NCBI GenBank assembly: GCA_937915975.1
Contig: CALGGL010000356.1
Span: 1-6,783 of the forward strand
DNA: 6,783 nucleotides
Direction: 5' to 3'
DNA from: an uncultured Lachnospiraceae bacterium
GTDB lineage: Bacteria; Bacillota; Clostridia; Lachnospirales; Lachnospiraceae
A program made the translations under genes and the position numbers. Below are positions 1 through 6,783 of this stretch, piece by piece (the stretch's first letter is position 1; the number at the start of each line of letters is the position of its first letter). Under the pieces are notes generated by a model. The model saw only the letters and a list, made by a program, of their open reading frames with translations. It searched no databases and was not told where the DNA came from.

Positions 1-63
1 ACCTGACTTATCACTCAGTCAGCAAACCGGCAAGCTGTTTAAAATTTCTAAACTATTTAATAA
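1..63. other. Non-coding stretch downstream of queA, cut by window edge
   Basis: This short AT-rich stretch follows the queA stop codon. It contains a small inverted repeat, CTGACT at 3-8 and AGTCAG at 17-22, which can form a 6-bp stem with an 8-base loop. No T-run follows it on the minus strand before the window ends, so I do not call it a terminator. An open frame on the plus strand enters from the left edge and runs to about 129, overlapping the end of queA, but nothing in its residues is recognisable. I see no start codon with a ribosome site for a further minus-strand gene. Confidence 0.4.
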
Positions 64-1089
64 TCATAAAATAAACATCGCATCACCGAACGAAAAAAAC
101 CTGTATTTTTCTTTAACAGCGAGTTCATAAGCTTTGAGTACATCTTCACGATTATAAAGTGCGGATACAAGCATAAGCAAGGTTGACTCCGGCAGGTGGA
201 AGTTGGTTATAAGGCTGTCAATGCATTTAAATTTATAGCCGGGATATATAAATATATCCGTCCATCCGCTACAGGCTTTTATATGACCGTTTTCATCTGC
301 TGCGGTTTCCAAAGTACGTGTGCTTGTTGTTCCTACAGATATAACCTTGCCACCATTTTCCTTTGTGGTATTTATTATATCTGCTGCAGCTTCATCTATT
401 ACATAAAACTCACTATGCATATGATGGTCTAATATGTTATCAACCTTGACAGGTCTGAAGGTTCCGAGTCCCACGTGCAATGTAACACGCACTATTTTTA
501 TTCCCTTTTTTTCTATTTGCTCCAAAAGCTCGTTTGTAAAATGCAGTCCCGCAGTCGGAGCTGCCGCTGAGCCTTCATGCTTGGCGTATACTGTCTGATA
601 TCTGTTTTTGTCCTCCAACTTATGAGTAATGTATGGGGGTAACGGCATCTGTCCAAGCTCATCTAAGACTTCTTCAAATATACCGTCATAGGTAAATTCA
701 ATCAGCCTGTTACCTTCTTCAACTATATCCTTAACCTCACCGATAAGCTTACCGTCTCCAAAGGATATCCTTACTCCCGGTCTTGCTTTCTTACCCGGCT
801 TTACAAGAGTTTCCCATGTCTTATCATCCTTACGTTTCAAAAGCAAAACCTCTATCGACGCTCCTGTGTCCTCTTTTACACCTATAAGTCTCGCAGGAAT
901 AACCTTAGTATCATTTATTACAAGGCAGTCGCCTTGGTTCAAATATTGTGTAATATCTCTAAAATGTTTATGTTCTATCTTTCCATTTTCTCGGTTTATA
1001 ACCATGAGTCTCGAGTCGCTTCTTTTCAAAAGCGGATCCTGAGCAATGAGTTCTTCCGGAAGCTCATAATAAAAATCACTTAATTTCAA
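64..1089 (-). CDS. queA: S-adenosylmethionine:tRNA ribosyltransferase-isomerase QueA
   Basis: QueA moves the ribosyl part of S-adenosylmethionine onto 7-aminomethyl-7-deazaguanine at the wobble position (34) of tRNAs with GUN anticodons, giving epoxyqueuosine in the cytoplasm. The product is 341 residues, matching the usual 340-356. Family blocks appear in order: [16 protein letters not shown] at the N-terminus, [10 protein letters not shown] (59-68), PLPPYI (149-154), [22 protein letters not shown] (163-184), [10 protein letters not shown] (205-214), GTTSTRTLE (253-261), [16 protein letters not shown] (295-310) and FFSFGDAM near the end. I start it at the TTG at 1087-1089: GGAGG lies 8 bases upstream and the protein then begins exactly where the family does. 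An in-frame ATG at 1153-1155 would add 22 unconserved residues and has no ribosome site. It lies downstream of pheT in the same direction, separated by a large hairpin. No other queuosine gene is in the window. The stop codon is TGA. Confidence 0.96.
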   Translation of the reverse strand: MKLSDFYYELPEELIAQDPLLKRSDSRLMVINRENGKIEHKHFRDITQYLNQGDCLVINDTKVIPARLIGVKEDTGASIEVLLLKRKDDKTWETLVKPGKKARPGVRISFGDGKLIGEVKDIVEEGNRLIEFTYDGIFEEVLDELGQMPLPPYITHKLEDKNRYQTVYAKHEGSAAAPTAGLHFTNELLEQIEKKGIKIVRVTLHVGLGTFRPVKVDNILDHHMHSEFYVIDEAAADIINTTKENGGKVISVGTTSTRTLETAADENGHIKACSGWTDIFIYPGYKFKCIDSLITNFHLPESTLLMLVSALYNREDVLKAYELAVKEKYRFFSFGDAMFIL

Positions 1090-1097
1090 AACAATTT

Positions 1098-1102
1098 CCT
1101 CC
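1098..1102 (-). promoter_or_regulatory. Shine-Dalgarno site that fixes the TTG start of queA
   Basis: GGAGG on the minus strand lies 8 bases before a TTG codon. It falls inside the longer open frame that begins at 1155, so it shows that the upstream in-frame ATG is not the main start. The protein from this TTG begins with the conserved QueA N-terminus (M-KLSDF). Confidence 0.85.
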
Positions 1103-1160
1103 GAATAGTTAGATACGATGTGACAAATCGCCTGTCTCCTACCATATGATGACATAGCGG

Positions 1161-1250
1161 GGTGATTCTCACTGTGATATTTTGGTGCTAAGCATAGCGT
1201 GAGCGACAGCGAGCTATGCGTGCACCATAAATATCACAGTGAGAATCACC
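1161..1250. repeat. 90-base near-perfect inverted repeat (long hairpin) between pheT and queA
   Basis: The outer arms 1161-1182 and 1229-1250 are perfectly complementary over 22 bp. After a single unpaired base (1228), 1183-1188 pairs with 1222-1227 (6 bp). A small internal loop (1189-1191 against 1220-1221) is followed by a 7-bp inner stem, GCATAGC at 1192-1198 with GCTATGC at 1213-1219. The tip is 1199-1212. That is 35 pairs in 90 bases. It fills most of the gap between the pheT stop and queA. There is no T-run after the structure on either strand and no clear target duplication at its ends. It could be a dispersed palindromic element of the REP or MITE kind, an RNA stabiliser or processing site, or an atypical terminator. 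The fold is read directly from the bases; the role is unknown. No second copy is in this window. Confidence 0.9.
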
Positions 1251-1263
1251 AATAAGTCACATA

Positions 1264-3690
1264 CTATGCTCTGATCTCGATATTCATCTTGCCAAGCTCG
1301 GTAAGAAGCTTGTCTATTATCTCAGATACCTCTTTATCCTCAAGAGTTCTGTCCTTGGCTCTGAAGGTCATACTGTAAGCTACAGACTTCTTGCCCTCTG
1401 CAACCTGCTCACCCTCATATACATCGAAAAGCTTGTAGGATTCAAGAAGCTTACCTCCGCATTTCTTAATTACCTTTTCTATCTCACCGACAAATATACT
1501 CTTATCCACTACAAGAGCCAAATCTCTTGTCATACCAGGGAATTTAGCTATACCCTCATACTTTCTGTCAAAGTCAGAAAGCATGGTGACAGTTTCCATA
1601 TCAAGAACAGCAAGATATACCTCTGCCTTAATGCTGTAATTATCAGCGACCTCCGGATGAAGCTGTCCGATATATCCTACAACCATATTACCCTTCTTGA
1701 TAAGTGCCTGTCTGCCCGGATGTAAAAACGGCTCATCGGTTGAAGGCTCATAGCTTAAGTCCTTACCAAAACCGAGTTTTTCAGTAAGCTCCTCGAGAAC
1801 ACCCTTAAGTGTGAAGAAATCACCCGAGCCATACATACCCATGCAAAGCTTCATCTTCTCTTCAGGTAATTCTGTAAGAGGAAGAGCCTTAGGAAGATAA
1901 ACATTTGCAAGCTCATATAATCTTGCTTCCTTATTTCTTCTGTTATAGTTAGTAGAAAGTGATGTAAGAAGTCCGTTAAGCGGAAGAGTTCTCATAATAG
2001 AGTAATCCTCTCCGAGTGGGTTAGATATCTCAATCGCCTTTCTGTAAATGGAATCCTCCGGTATAAGAAGCTTGTCAAATACCTTAGGACTCTCAAAGGA
2101 GTAGCACATAGCTCCTGAAAAGCCGTTACCCTCGCAGATATTTCTTACTATATCACTTATTCTTTCTGCATATGATTTCTTACCTGCAGTAGCCTCACCA
2201 TGAGGAAGAGTTGTAGGTATATTGTCATAACCGTAAAATCTTGCAACTTCTTCTGCAAGATCTGCCATACAATTTAAATCCTGTCTGAAAGTAGGTATCG
2301 TAATCATGTTAGTAGCAGAATCATACTTAAGTTCAAGTCTTCCAAAATATTCAAGCATATCTTCCTTTGAAATATCAGTTCCGAGAAGCTTATTCATCTT
2401 ATCCGGTTCAAAAGGAAGCTGCTTTTCATATACAGGATTAGCATATGCATCAACAACTCCGTCAACCACCTCACCACAGCCAAGCTCTTCTATCAGCTGG
2501 CAGGCTCTGTTTATAGCCTCTAAGGCAAGGTTTGGATCAAGTCCCTTAACAAACTTAGCTGAAGCATCTGTTGAAAGACCTATTCTCTTTGTTGAAAGTC
2601 TTATATTGGCTCCGTCAAAGCAGGCAGCCTCAAATAAAAGTGTCTTAATATCATCGGTTACCATTGAGTTTTCTCCACCCATGATACCTGCTATGGCAAC
2701 CTCTTTTTCACTGTCACATATCATAAGCACATCACTGTCAAGAATTCTCTCCTGACCGTCAAGAGTAGTAAATTTATCTCCGTCAGCCGCACGTTTAACA
2801 ACTATCTTATGTCCTGCTATGGTATCAAGATCAAAAGCATGCATAGGCTGTCCGAACTCCTCCATAACATAATTTGTTATATCTACAAGATTATTTATGG
2901 AGCGGATTCCCTGTGCCGCAAGTCTTTCTCTCATCCACTTTGGAGATGGACCTATCTTAATATTTTTAACAACTCTTGCGACATATCTCGGGCAAAGGTC
3001 TGTGTCCTTTACCTCAACCGATATATAATCATTTACATCTCCACCGGAGCCCTTTACATTAACTACAGGCGGAACAAATTTATTATTAAATGTAGCAGCT
3101 ACTTCTCTCGCCATTCCTATCATTGAGAAGCAGTCTACTCTGTTAGATGTAATCTCATATTCTACAACAGCATCATCAAGTCCGAGCGCCTTAACAGCAT
3201 CATCTCCCGGCTTAACACCTGAGTCAGCAGGAAACACATATACACCGTCCTCCGGTGCCTCAGGATAGAAGTCTCTTGAAGAACCAAGCTCTTCTATACC
3301 ACACATCATACCATTACTTTCAACACCACGAAGCTTACCCTTTTTAATTTTGATACCATCAGGATACTCAGTATTATCTCCATGTGCTGCAGCAACCTTA
3401 CCGCCATCGAGTACAACCGGAATAAGGTCACCCTCTTTTACATTTTTTGCACCTGTTACTATCTGTAAGGTTTCAGCTCCCATATTAACCTGACATACCA
3501 CCAGCTTGTCTGCATCAGGATGCTTCTCTATTGTTTCAATCTTACCTACTACAATCTTCTCTAAATTTTTGTCCTTCTTCACATAGTTTTCTACATGAGA
3601 ACCCGAAAGAGTCATCTTATTTACAAAGGTTTCTATATCCACGTCCAAATCCGGAACATATGCTTTAATCCATGAAATCGGTGTATTCAT
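1264..3690 (-). CDS. pheT: Phenylalanyl-tRNA synthetase beta subunit PheT
   Basis: PheT is the large subunit of the alpha2-beta2 class II enzyme that charges tRNA-Phe; it binds tRNA and proofreads Tyr-tRNA-Phe. At 808 residues it is full length. Domains in order: an EMAP-like tRNA-binding fold (about 40-150, with KIVVGKIETIEKHPDADKL); the B3/B4 editing domain (about 230-405), keeping His284 in QPMHAFD and Glu354 in LLFEAACF, which match known editing-site positions; the B5 domain (about 425-495, with DLAEEVARFYGYDNIP); the catalytic-like core without active-site function (about 505-700); and the C-terminal ferredoxin-like anticodon-binding domain (about 712-806, KFPGMTRDLALVVD). The ATG at 3688-3690 has GAGG 8 bases upstream. 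It follows pheS after 76 bases, with no terminator visible between them. The stop is TAG. One family motif, usually RFERGVDP or similar, reads KFVKGLDP here (379-385 region), a modest variation. Confidence 0.98.
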   Translation of the reverse strand: MNTPISWIKAYVPDLDVDIETFVNKMTLSGSHVENYVKKDKNLEKIVVGKIETIEKHPDADKLVVCQVNMGAETLQIVTGAKNVKEGDLIPVVLDGGKVAAAHGDNTEYPDGIKIKKGKLRGVESNGMMCGIEELGSSRDFYPEAPEDGVYVFPADSGVKPGDDAVKALGLDDAVVEYEITSNRVDCFSMIGMAREVAATFNNKFVPPVVNVKGSGGDVNDYISVEVKDTDLCPRYVARVVKNIKIGPSPKWMRERLAAQGIRSINNLVDITNYVMEEFGQPMHAFDLDTIAGHKIVVKRAADGDKFTTLDGQERILDSDVLMICDSEKEVAIAGIMGGENSMVTDDIKTLLFEAACFDGANIRLSTKRIGLSTDASAKFVKGLDPNLALEAINRACQLIEELGCGEVVDGVVDAYANPVYEKQLPFEPDKMNKLLGTDISKEDMLEYFGRLELKYDSATNMITIPTFRQDLNCMADLAEEVARFYGYDNIPTTLPHGEATAGKKSYAERISDIVRNICEGNGFSGAMCYSFESPKVFDKLLIPEDSIYRKAIEISNPLGEDYSIMRTLPLNGLLTSLSTNYNRRNKEARLYELANVYLPKALPLTELPEEKMKLCMGMYGSGDFFTLKGVLEELTEKLGFGKDLSYEPSTDEPFLHPGRQALIKKGNMVVGYIGQLHPEVADNYSIKAEVYLAVLDMETVTMLSDFDRKYEGIAKFPGMTRDLALVVDKSIFVGEIEKVIKKCGGKLLESYKLFDVYEGEQVAEGKKSVAYSMTFRAKDRTLEDKEVSEIIDKLLTELGKMNIEIRA

Positions 3691-3766
3691 CTTAATATCC
3701 TCAACTTTCTATAATCACTTTCTTGAATTTGCGTTTACCAATACTTTTATAATTTTTTAAATGCTT

Positions 3767-4786
3767 TTACCACTGCTGTAAAAATCTCATATCATTTTCA
3801 TAAAGAAGTCTCATATCATCTATCTCGTACTTAAGAAGTGTTATTCTCTCAAGTCCGATACCAAACGCAAATCCGGAATATTCTTCAGGATCAATTCCAC
3901 ACATTTCAAGCACATGCGGATGAACCATACCACATCCGAGAATCTCTATCCAGCCGCTTCCCTTACATACACGGCAGCCCTTTCCGCCGCACTTAAAGCA
4001 GGTTATATCAACCTCTGCTGAAGGCTCTGTAAAAGGGAAATGATGCGGTCTGAATTTAGTCTTTGTATTTGGACCGAAGAATTCCTTTGCCCACTGTGCA
4101 AGAGTTCCCTTTAAGTCCGCCATCGTAATATTTTTATCTATAACAAGTCCTTCAACCTGGTGGAAGGATGGTGAATGTGTTGCATCCACTTCATCTGATC
4201 TGAACACTCGTCCCGGTGAAAGAATTCTTATCGGAAGCTTGCCCTGCTCCATAATTCTTGCCTGAACAGATGAGGTCTGTGTTCTAAGCAATATATCTTT
4301 AGTAATATAAAATGTATCCTGTTCATCCTTAGCCGGATGATTTGCAGGTATATTGAGAAGTTCAAAATTGTACTTATCATACTCTACCTCAGGACCTGAT
4401 ACAATCTCATAGCCCATACCGATAAATACTCTTTCCAAATCTTCCAGTGCCGTCTGGTTAGGATGTCTGTGTCCGTCAATCTTCTTTACACCCGGAAGAG
4501 TAACATCTATGGTCTCTCTCTTCATCTTTTCAGCTCTGGCGGCACGATTAATTGCCTTAAGCTTTTCATCAAGCTTTTCTTCTATATTTTGTCTTACCTC
4601 ATTGACCATCTGACCAACCTTTGGTCTGTCCTCAGGAGCAACATCCTTCATACTCTTTAATACCTGGGTAAGCTCACCCTTTTTTCCAAGAATGGCAACC
4701 TTGATATCATTAATTACAGATGCATCCTGTGCCTGCTCAATTTTGGCAAGAGTCTGTTCCTTAATAGCACTTAACTTCTCTTTCAT
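3767..4786 (-). CDS. pheS: Phenylalanyl-tRNA synthetase alpha subunit PheS
   Basis: PheS is the catalytic subunit: it activates phenylalanine with ATP and transfers it to the 2'-OH of tRNA-Phe, paired with PheT. The 339 residues match the usual 330-345. Residues 1-90 form the charged N-terminal coiled coil that contacts tRNA. The class II core follows: motif 2 around FRSDEVDATHSPSFHQVEG (195-213), the phenylalanine-pocket region FRPHHFPFTEPSAEVD (245-260), and motif 3 in GFAFGIGLERI (305-315). Ala307 in GFAFG is the position (Ala294 in E. coli) that limits the pocket to phenylalanine, so normal specificity is expected. A cysteine cluster, Cys263, Cys266, Cys271 and Cys274, precedes GWIEILGCGMVHP, as in Bacillus-type PheS. 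The ATG has GAGG 11 bases upstream, a slightly long spacing. It begins 30 bases after the unknown membrane gene, suggesting a shared transcript. No T-box leader can fit in this gap. The stop is TAA. Confidence 0.98.
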   Translation of the reverse strand: MKEKLSAIKEQTLAKIEQAQDASVINDIKVAILGKKGELTQVLKSMKDVAPEDRPKVGQMVNEVRQNIEEKLDEKLKAINRAARAEKMKRETIDVTLPGVKKIDGHRHPNQTALEDLERVFIGMGYEIVSGPEVEYDKYNFELLNIPANHPAKDEQDTFYITKDILLRTQTSSVQARIMEQGKLPIRILSPGRVFRSDEVDATHSPSFHQVEGLVIDKNITMADLKGTLAQWAKEFFGPNTKTKFRPHHFPFTEPSAEVDITCFKCGGKGCRVCKGSGWIEILGCGMVHPHVLEMCGIDPEEYSGFAFGIGLERITLLKYEIDDMRLLYENDMRFLQQW

Positions 4787-4816
4787 CTTATATATTTCCT
4801 CACTTTCAAAATATTC

Positions 4817-5749
4817 TCAGCACATAACACTTACATAATCTATTATGTCATTAAGTGTTTCCTCATTCTTTAATTCAAGCTCATATTCCGTCTTAATATC
4901 CGTAATAAATCTGAGCTTATATGCTCTTTGTTTTTTCCAAGGCAATATGTGTTTTTCAACCTCGGTTTTTTCTATCTCTTTTATTCTGTCAAGCTTGATA
5001 ACATCTGTTTTAACCAGATAGCTTACTATAAGATAGTCCTCGGTAATAAAGATATTATTTAATCTGTAAACCAAATGATTACCTATCTGAAGATTAAGCT
5101 CCTCAATAATCGCACCGGTATCGCCGTAAACCGAAAGCTGCCTTGCCTGTCCGTGTAAAACCGGATTAATCCACACAAGTAATGTATAAATAATTATCAG
5201 AACGCTTATCACAATCGGTGAAGCAAAAAGGACATACAGCATGGTTATATATGTTACGGGATAATCACATTCGCTTATAACATATTCACTGTAAAAATCG
5301 TCCACAAGTCTTCCGGCGAAATTACCTTCCTCCTGAAGCTGATTAACTATATATTCAGTCGAAATGCTGTCCTTAATTATTCTCGCTTTTACCTGTTTAC
5401 TTTCAATCTCCATCTGCGGGTTATTTGTTTTTATTATATAAAATATAACCTTATCATTGTTAAACTGATAATAATATGCTCCCTTAATCTTACCGTTTAC
5501 ATAGTAATCAAAACCGGCATACTTTAATTTGTCAGCAGAAAAACTTACATTAGTTTCTCCGTTTTTGTACATATTTGAAATCTGCTCATATAGGTAATCC
5601 TTATCCGGAGTGACAAGTCTCGTCTGTTCGAGAACCGGATATCTGACAAACATAAAAAGCAAAATGGAAAGAACTACTATAGCAGGTAAAGCCAACGCCA
5701 ATGTATTTTTAAATAAAAGCTTTTCAAATCTCTTTTTTCTACCGGTCAT
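4817..5749 (-). CDS. Two-pass membrane protein of unknown function with possible PH-like cytoplasmic tail
   Basis: I do not recognise this protein with confidence. From the ATG at 5747-5749 it has 310 residues. A basic N-terminus (TGRKKRFEK) precedes a membrane segment at about 15-36 (ALALPAIVVLSILLFMFV). An outside domain of roughly 130 residues follows, rich in Tyr, Asn and charged residues, then a second membrane segment at about 166-194 (YVLFASPIVISVLIIIYTLLVW). The remaining 115 residues should be cytoplasmic; NIFITEDYLIVSY, then VIKLDRIKEIEK, resembles the strand pattern of bacterial PH-like domains (inference). From memory, uncharacterised Clostridia families such as DUF6709 have similar topology, but I could not check this. 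Start choice: in-frame TTG (5761) and GTG (5758) have no good ribosome site, while the ATG has GGTGA 5 bases upstream. The gene lies between the transglutaminase gene and pheS, with 58- and 30-base gaps, so it may share the pheST transcript. The stop is TGA. Confidence 0.85.
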   Translation of the reverse strand: MTGRKKRFEKLLFKNTLALALPAIVVLSILLFMFVRYPVLEQTRLVTPDKDYLYEQISNMYKNGETNVSFSADKLKYAGFDYYVNGKIKGAYYYQFNNDKVIFYIIKTNNPQMEIESKQVKARIIKDSISTEYIVNQLQEEGNFAGRLVDDFYSEYVISECDYPVTYITMLYVLFASPIVISVLIIIYTLLVWINPVLHGQARQLSVYGDTGAIIEELNLQIGNHLVYRLNNIFITEDYLIVSYLVKTDVIKLDRIKEIEKTEVEKHILPWKKQRAYKLRFITDIKTEYELELKNEETLNDIIDYVSVMC

Positions 5750-5767
5750 ATCCTTCACCAAAATAAT

Positions 5768-5796
5768 ATAATAACATTATTGTTTTCTTAGTTCAA
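5768..5796 (-). promoter_or_regulatory. Possible sigma-A promoter ahead of the membrane gene and pheST
   Basis: On the minus strand TTGAAC (5791-5796) is followed, after exactly 17 bases, by TATTAT (5768-5773). These match the -35 consensus at the first four positions and the -10 consensus at five of six. Transcription from here would start about 10-15 bases before the ATG at 5749, giving a very short leader. The gap is AT-rich, so a chance match is possible. If real, it would drive the unknown membrane gene and probably pheS and pheT. Confidence 0.35.
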
Positions 5797-5807
5797 CTGT
5801 ATAATTT

Positions 5808-6783
5808 CTAAAAAAGCATACTGCATACATAATCATATTCCTCATCGGAAATTTCTCTGTCCGAGAAACCGGCTCTGTCAAGAATATCGGTTATCCTGTT
5901 TATATCAAATGCCTGTTTAAGCTCATTAGCCTTTTTTTCATTTCGTTTTGCCAGTCTGTCATATTTCTTATTAAAGATAAAATCAATCTGTTCGGTATAG
6001 TTAAGCCTTGTCCTAAGCTCCTTATTGGTTCTTCTTTTTCTTTTAATATAAGATGAATACCGTATAATGAGCCTGTCATTTATTCCGGCACGTAAGAATT
6101 TTATAACATATACCAGATATGCAATGCCTCTTATACCTGCAAACACCAATATAACAGCAGCAAATATTCCGAGAATAACGTATACCACTCCGCGTACAAA
6201 TCTGTCGCTTATCTGTATATTTGCCTGTCCGCCATTATCATCATCTGTATCATCTGCGCTCGTCATCCTATCAAACATACTCCAGAAATCTTCAGTTTCC
6301 TCTTCCTCTCCGGAAGGTGTAACATCTACCGGATACCAGCCCTTTTCTTCACTGTAAACCTCTATCCATGCATGAGCATCCGCATCCGTTACATTTACCT
6401 GAAGCACCGCTGTTTCGCCAAGCTCGGAATACCCGTCGTAATAATCCGAATACTTTTTCTCTTCGAGAAGCTCAGCTTCCGAAAACTGGTAATAGCTTAT
6501 GGCATAACCCTCTACATATCTTGCCGGAATACCGAGGTATCTTAATATCAAGGTTGCCGCAGATGCATAATGTGCACAATAACCCTTTTTGTTTTCCGTC
6601 AGAAAATAGTTTACAAAATCTTTTCTCTTAGGGGTTTTTCCCGGCTTAATCGTATACGGAATATTATCCTGATAATAATTTATCAGATTATTGATTATTT
6701 CTTCATCGCTTCCCGAATGATCAAAGTTCTCTATAAATTCTTCTATTGCCTCCTTGTTTTCATCCGCAACATAAAGATCCATT
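5808..6783 (-). CDS. Membrane-anchored transglutaminase-like (TgpA/YebA-type) protein, C-terminal part
   Basis: The gene enters from the right edge, so its N-terminus is missing; the ATG at 6780-6782 is probably internal. The visible 324 residues, numbered from that Met, contain a transglutaminase-like core with a papain-type triad: Cys69 in GYCAHYASAATLILRYLGIP, His137 in HAWIEVY and Asp153 in WYPVDVTPS. GIPARYVEGY is typical of the superfamily. An acidic linker (about 159-184, rich in Glu and Asp) leads to a membrane segment (about 198-227), then a basic cytoplasmic tail of about 95 residues ending in a DUF4129-like region. In relatives, several N-terminal membrane helices precede this, with the enzyme domain outside the cell. 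Such proteins may act as proteases, amidases or crosslinkers of envelope proteins; the substrate here cannot be inferred. The family is often linked to a MoxR ATPase and a DUF58 protein, which would lie upstream beyond the window. The stop is TAG. Confidence 0.88.
   Translation of the reverse strand, partial: MDLYVADENKEAIEEFIENFDHSGSDEEIINNLINYYQDNIPYTIKPGKTPKRKDFVNYFLTENKKGYCAHYASAATLILRYLGIPARYVEGYAISYYQFSEAELLEEKKYSDYYDGYSELGETAVLQVNVTDADAHAWIEVYSEEKGWYPVDVTPSGEEEETEDFWSMFDRMTSADDTDDDNGGQANIQISDRFVRGVVYVILGIFAAVILVFAGIRGIAYLVYVIKFLRAGINDRLIIRYSSYIKRKRRTNKELRTRLNYTEQIDFIFNKKYDRLAKRNEKKANELKQAFDINRITDILDRAGFSDREISDEEYDYVCSMLF

Noticed and set aside
263..274. PheS cysteine cluster (residue numbering) as an unusual zinc insertion
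   Set aside because: The same CxxC-x4-CxxC arrangement is normal in Bacillus-type PheS proteins, so it is not a novelty.
196..432. Plus-strand open frame opposite queA
   Set aside because: It is antisense to a well-conserved gene, Cys- and Tyr-rich in a way typical of shadow frames, and has no ribosome site or recognisable motif.
1173..1238. TGTGA and TCACA in the palindrome arms as a CRP-type operator
   Set aside because: The half-sites are about 57 bases apart, not the 6 needed, and only reflect the symmetry of the inverted repeat.
1161..1250. Intrinsic terminator for pheT
   Set aside because: The hairpin is far longer than usual and lacks a T-run on either side, so I list it as an inverted repeat of unknown role.
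2306..3126. Two plus-strand open frames opposite pheT (2306-2755 and 2809-3126)
   Set aside because: Low-complexity Ser-rich or Cys/Tyr/Ile-rich products opposite the conserved PheT editing domain; they are explained as complements of coding sequence.
3691..3766. Extra small gene, promoter or terminator between pheS and pheT
   Set aside because: The 76 bases contain only short frames without starts near a ribosome site, no stem with a T-run, and no promoter pair with acceptable spacing; only the pheT ribosome site is supported.
4463..4660. Plus-strand open frame opposite the N-terminal region of pheS
   Set aside because: It lies wholly within pheS on the other strand and shows no motif or ribosome site.
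6067..6631. Two plus-strand open frames opposite the transglutaminase gene
   Set aside because: The minus-strand reading has a full catalytic triad and a membrane segment; the plus-strand products are Pro-, Ser- or His-rich without family features.

Overview
The window looks like chromosomal DNA of a low-GC Clostridia bacterium. A Lachnospiraceae gut or rumen anaerobe is my best guess, from the AT-rich codon use, the GGAGG-type ribosome sites and the style of the QueA, PheS and PheT proteins; no rRNA or marker comparison was possible. All five supported genes lie on the minus strand and cover nearly the whole window, so transcription runs from high to low coordinates.

In transcription order: (1) the C-terminal part of a membrane-anchored transglutaminase-like protein, cut by the right edge (5808-6783); (2) a two-pass membrane protein of unknown function with a possible PH-like cytoplasmic tail (4817-5749); (3) pheS, phenylalanyl-tRNA synthetase alpha (3767-4786); (4) pheT, the beta subunit (1264-3690); (5) queA, the queuosine-pathway enzyme, which should start at a TTG codon (64-1089). 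The last 63 bases downstream of queA hold no recognisable gene.

PheS and PheT form one alpha2-beta2 enzyme that charges tRNA-Phe. QueA acts on a different tRNA set, in wobble-base modification, so the right-to-left flow goes from surface or envelope functions to tRNA biology. The genes between the transglutaminase and pheT are close together (gaps of 58, 30 and 76 bases) and may be co-transcribed. A plausible sigma-A promoter sits in the 58-base gap before the unknown membrane gene. No T-box leader is visible ahead of pheS.

The most unusual non-coding item is a 90-base, almost perfect inverted repeat between pheT and queA (1161-1250). It has a 22-bp perfect outer stem and an inner stem around a tip made of AGCG-containing hexamers. 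It has no T-run on either side, so it does not look like a normal intrinsic terminator. It resembles a dispersed palindromic element or an RNA processing structure. I see no clear sign of a new multi-gene system; the rest of the window is mostly housekeeping.
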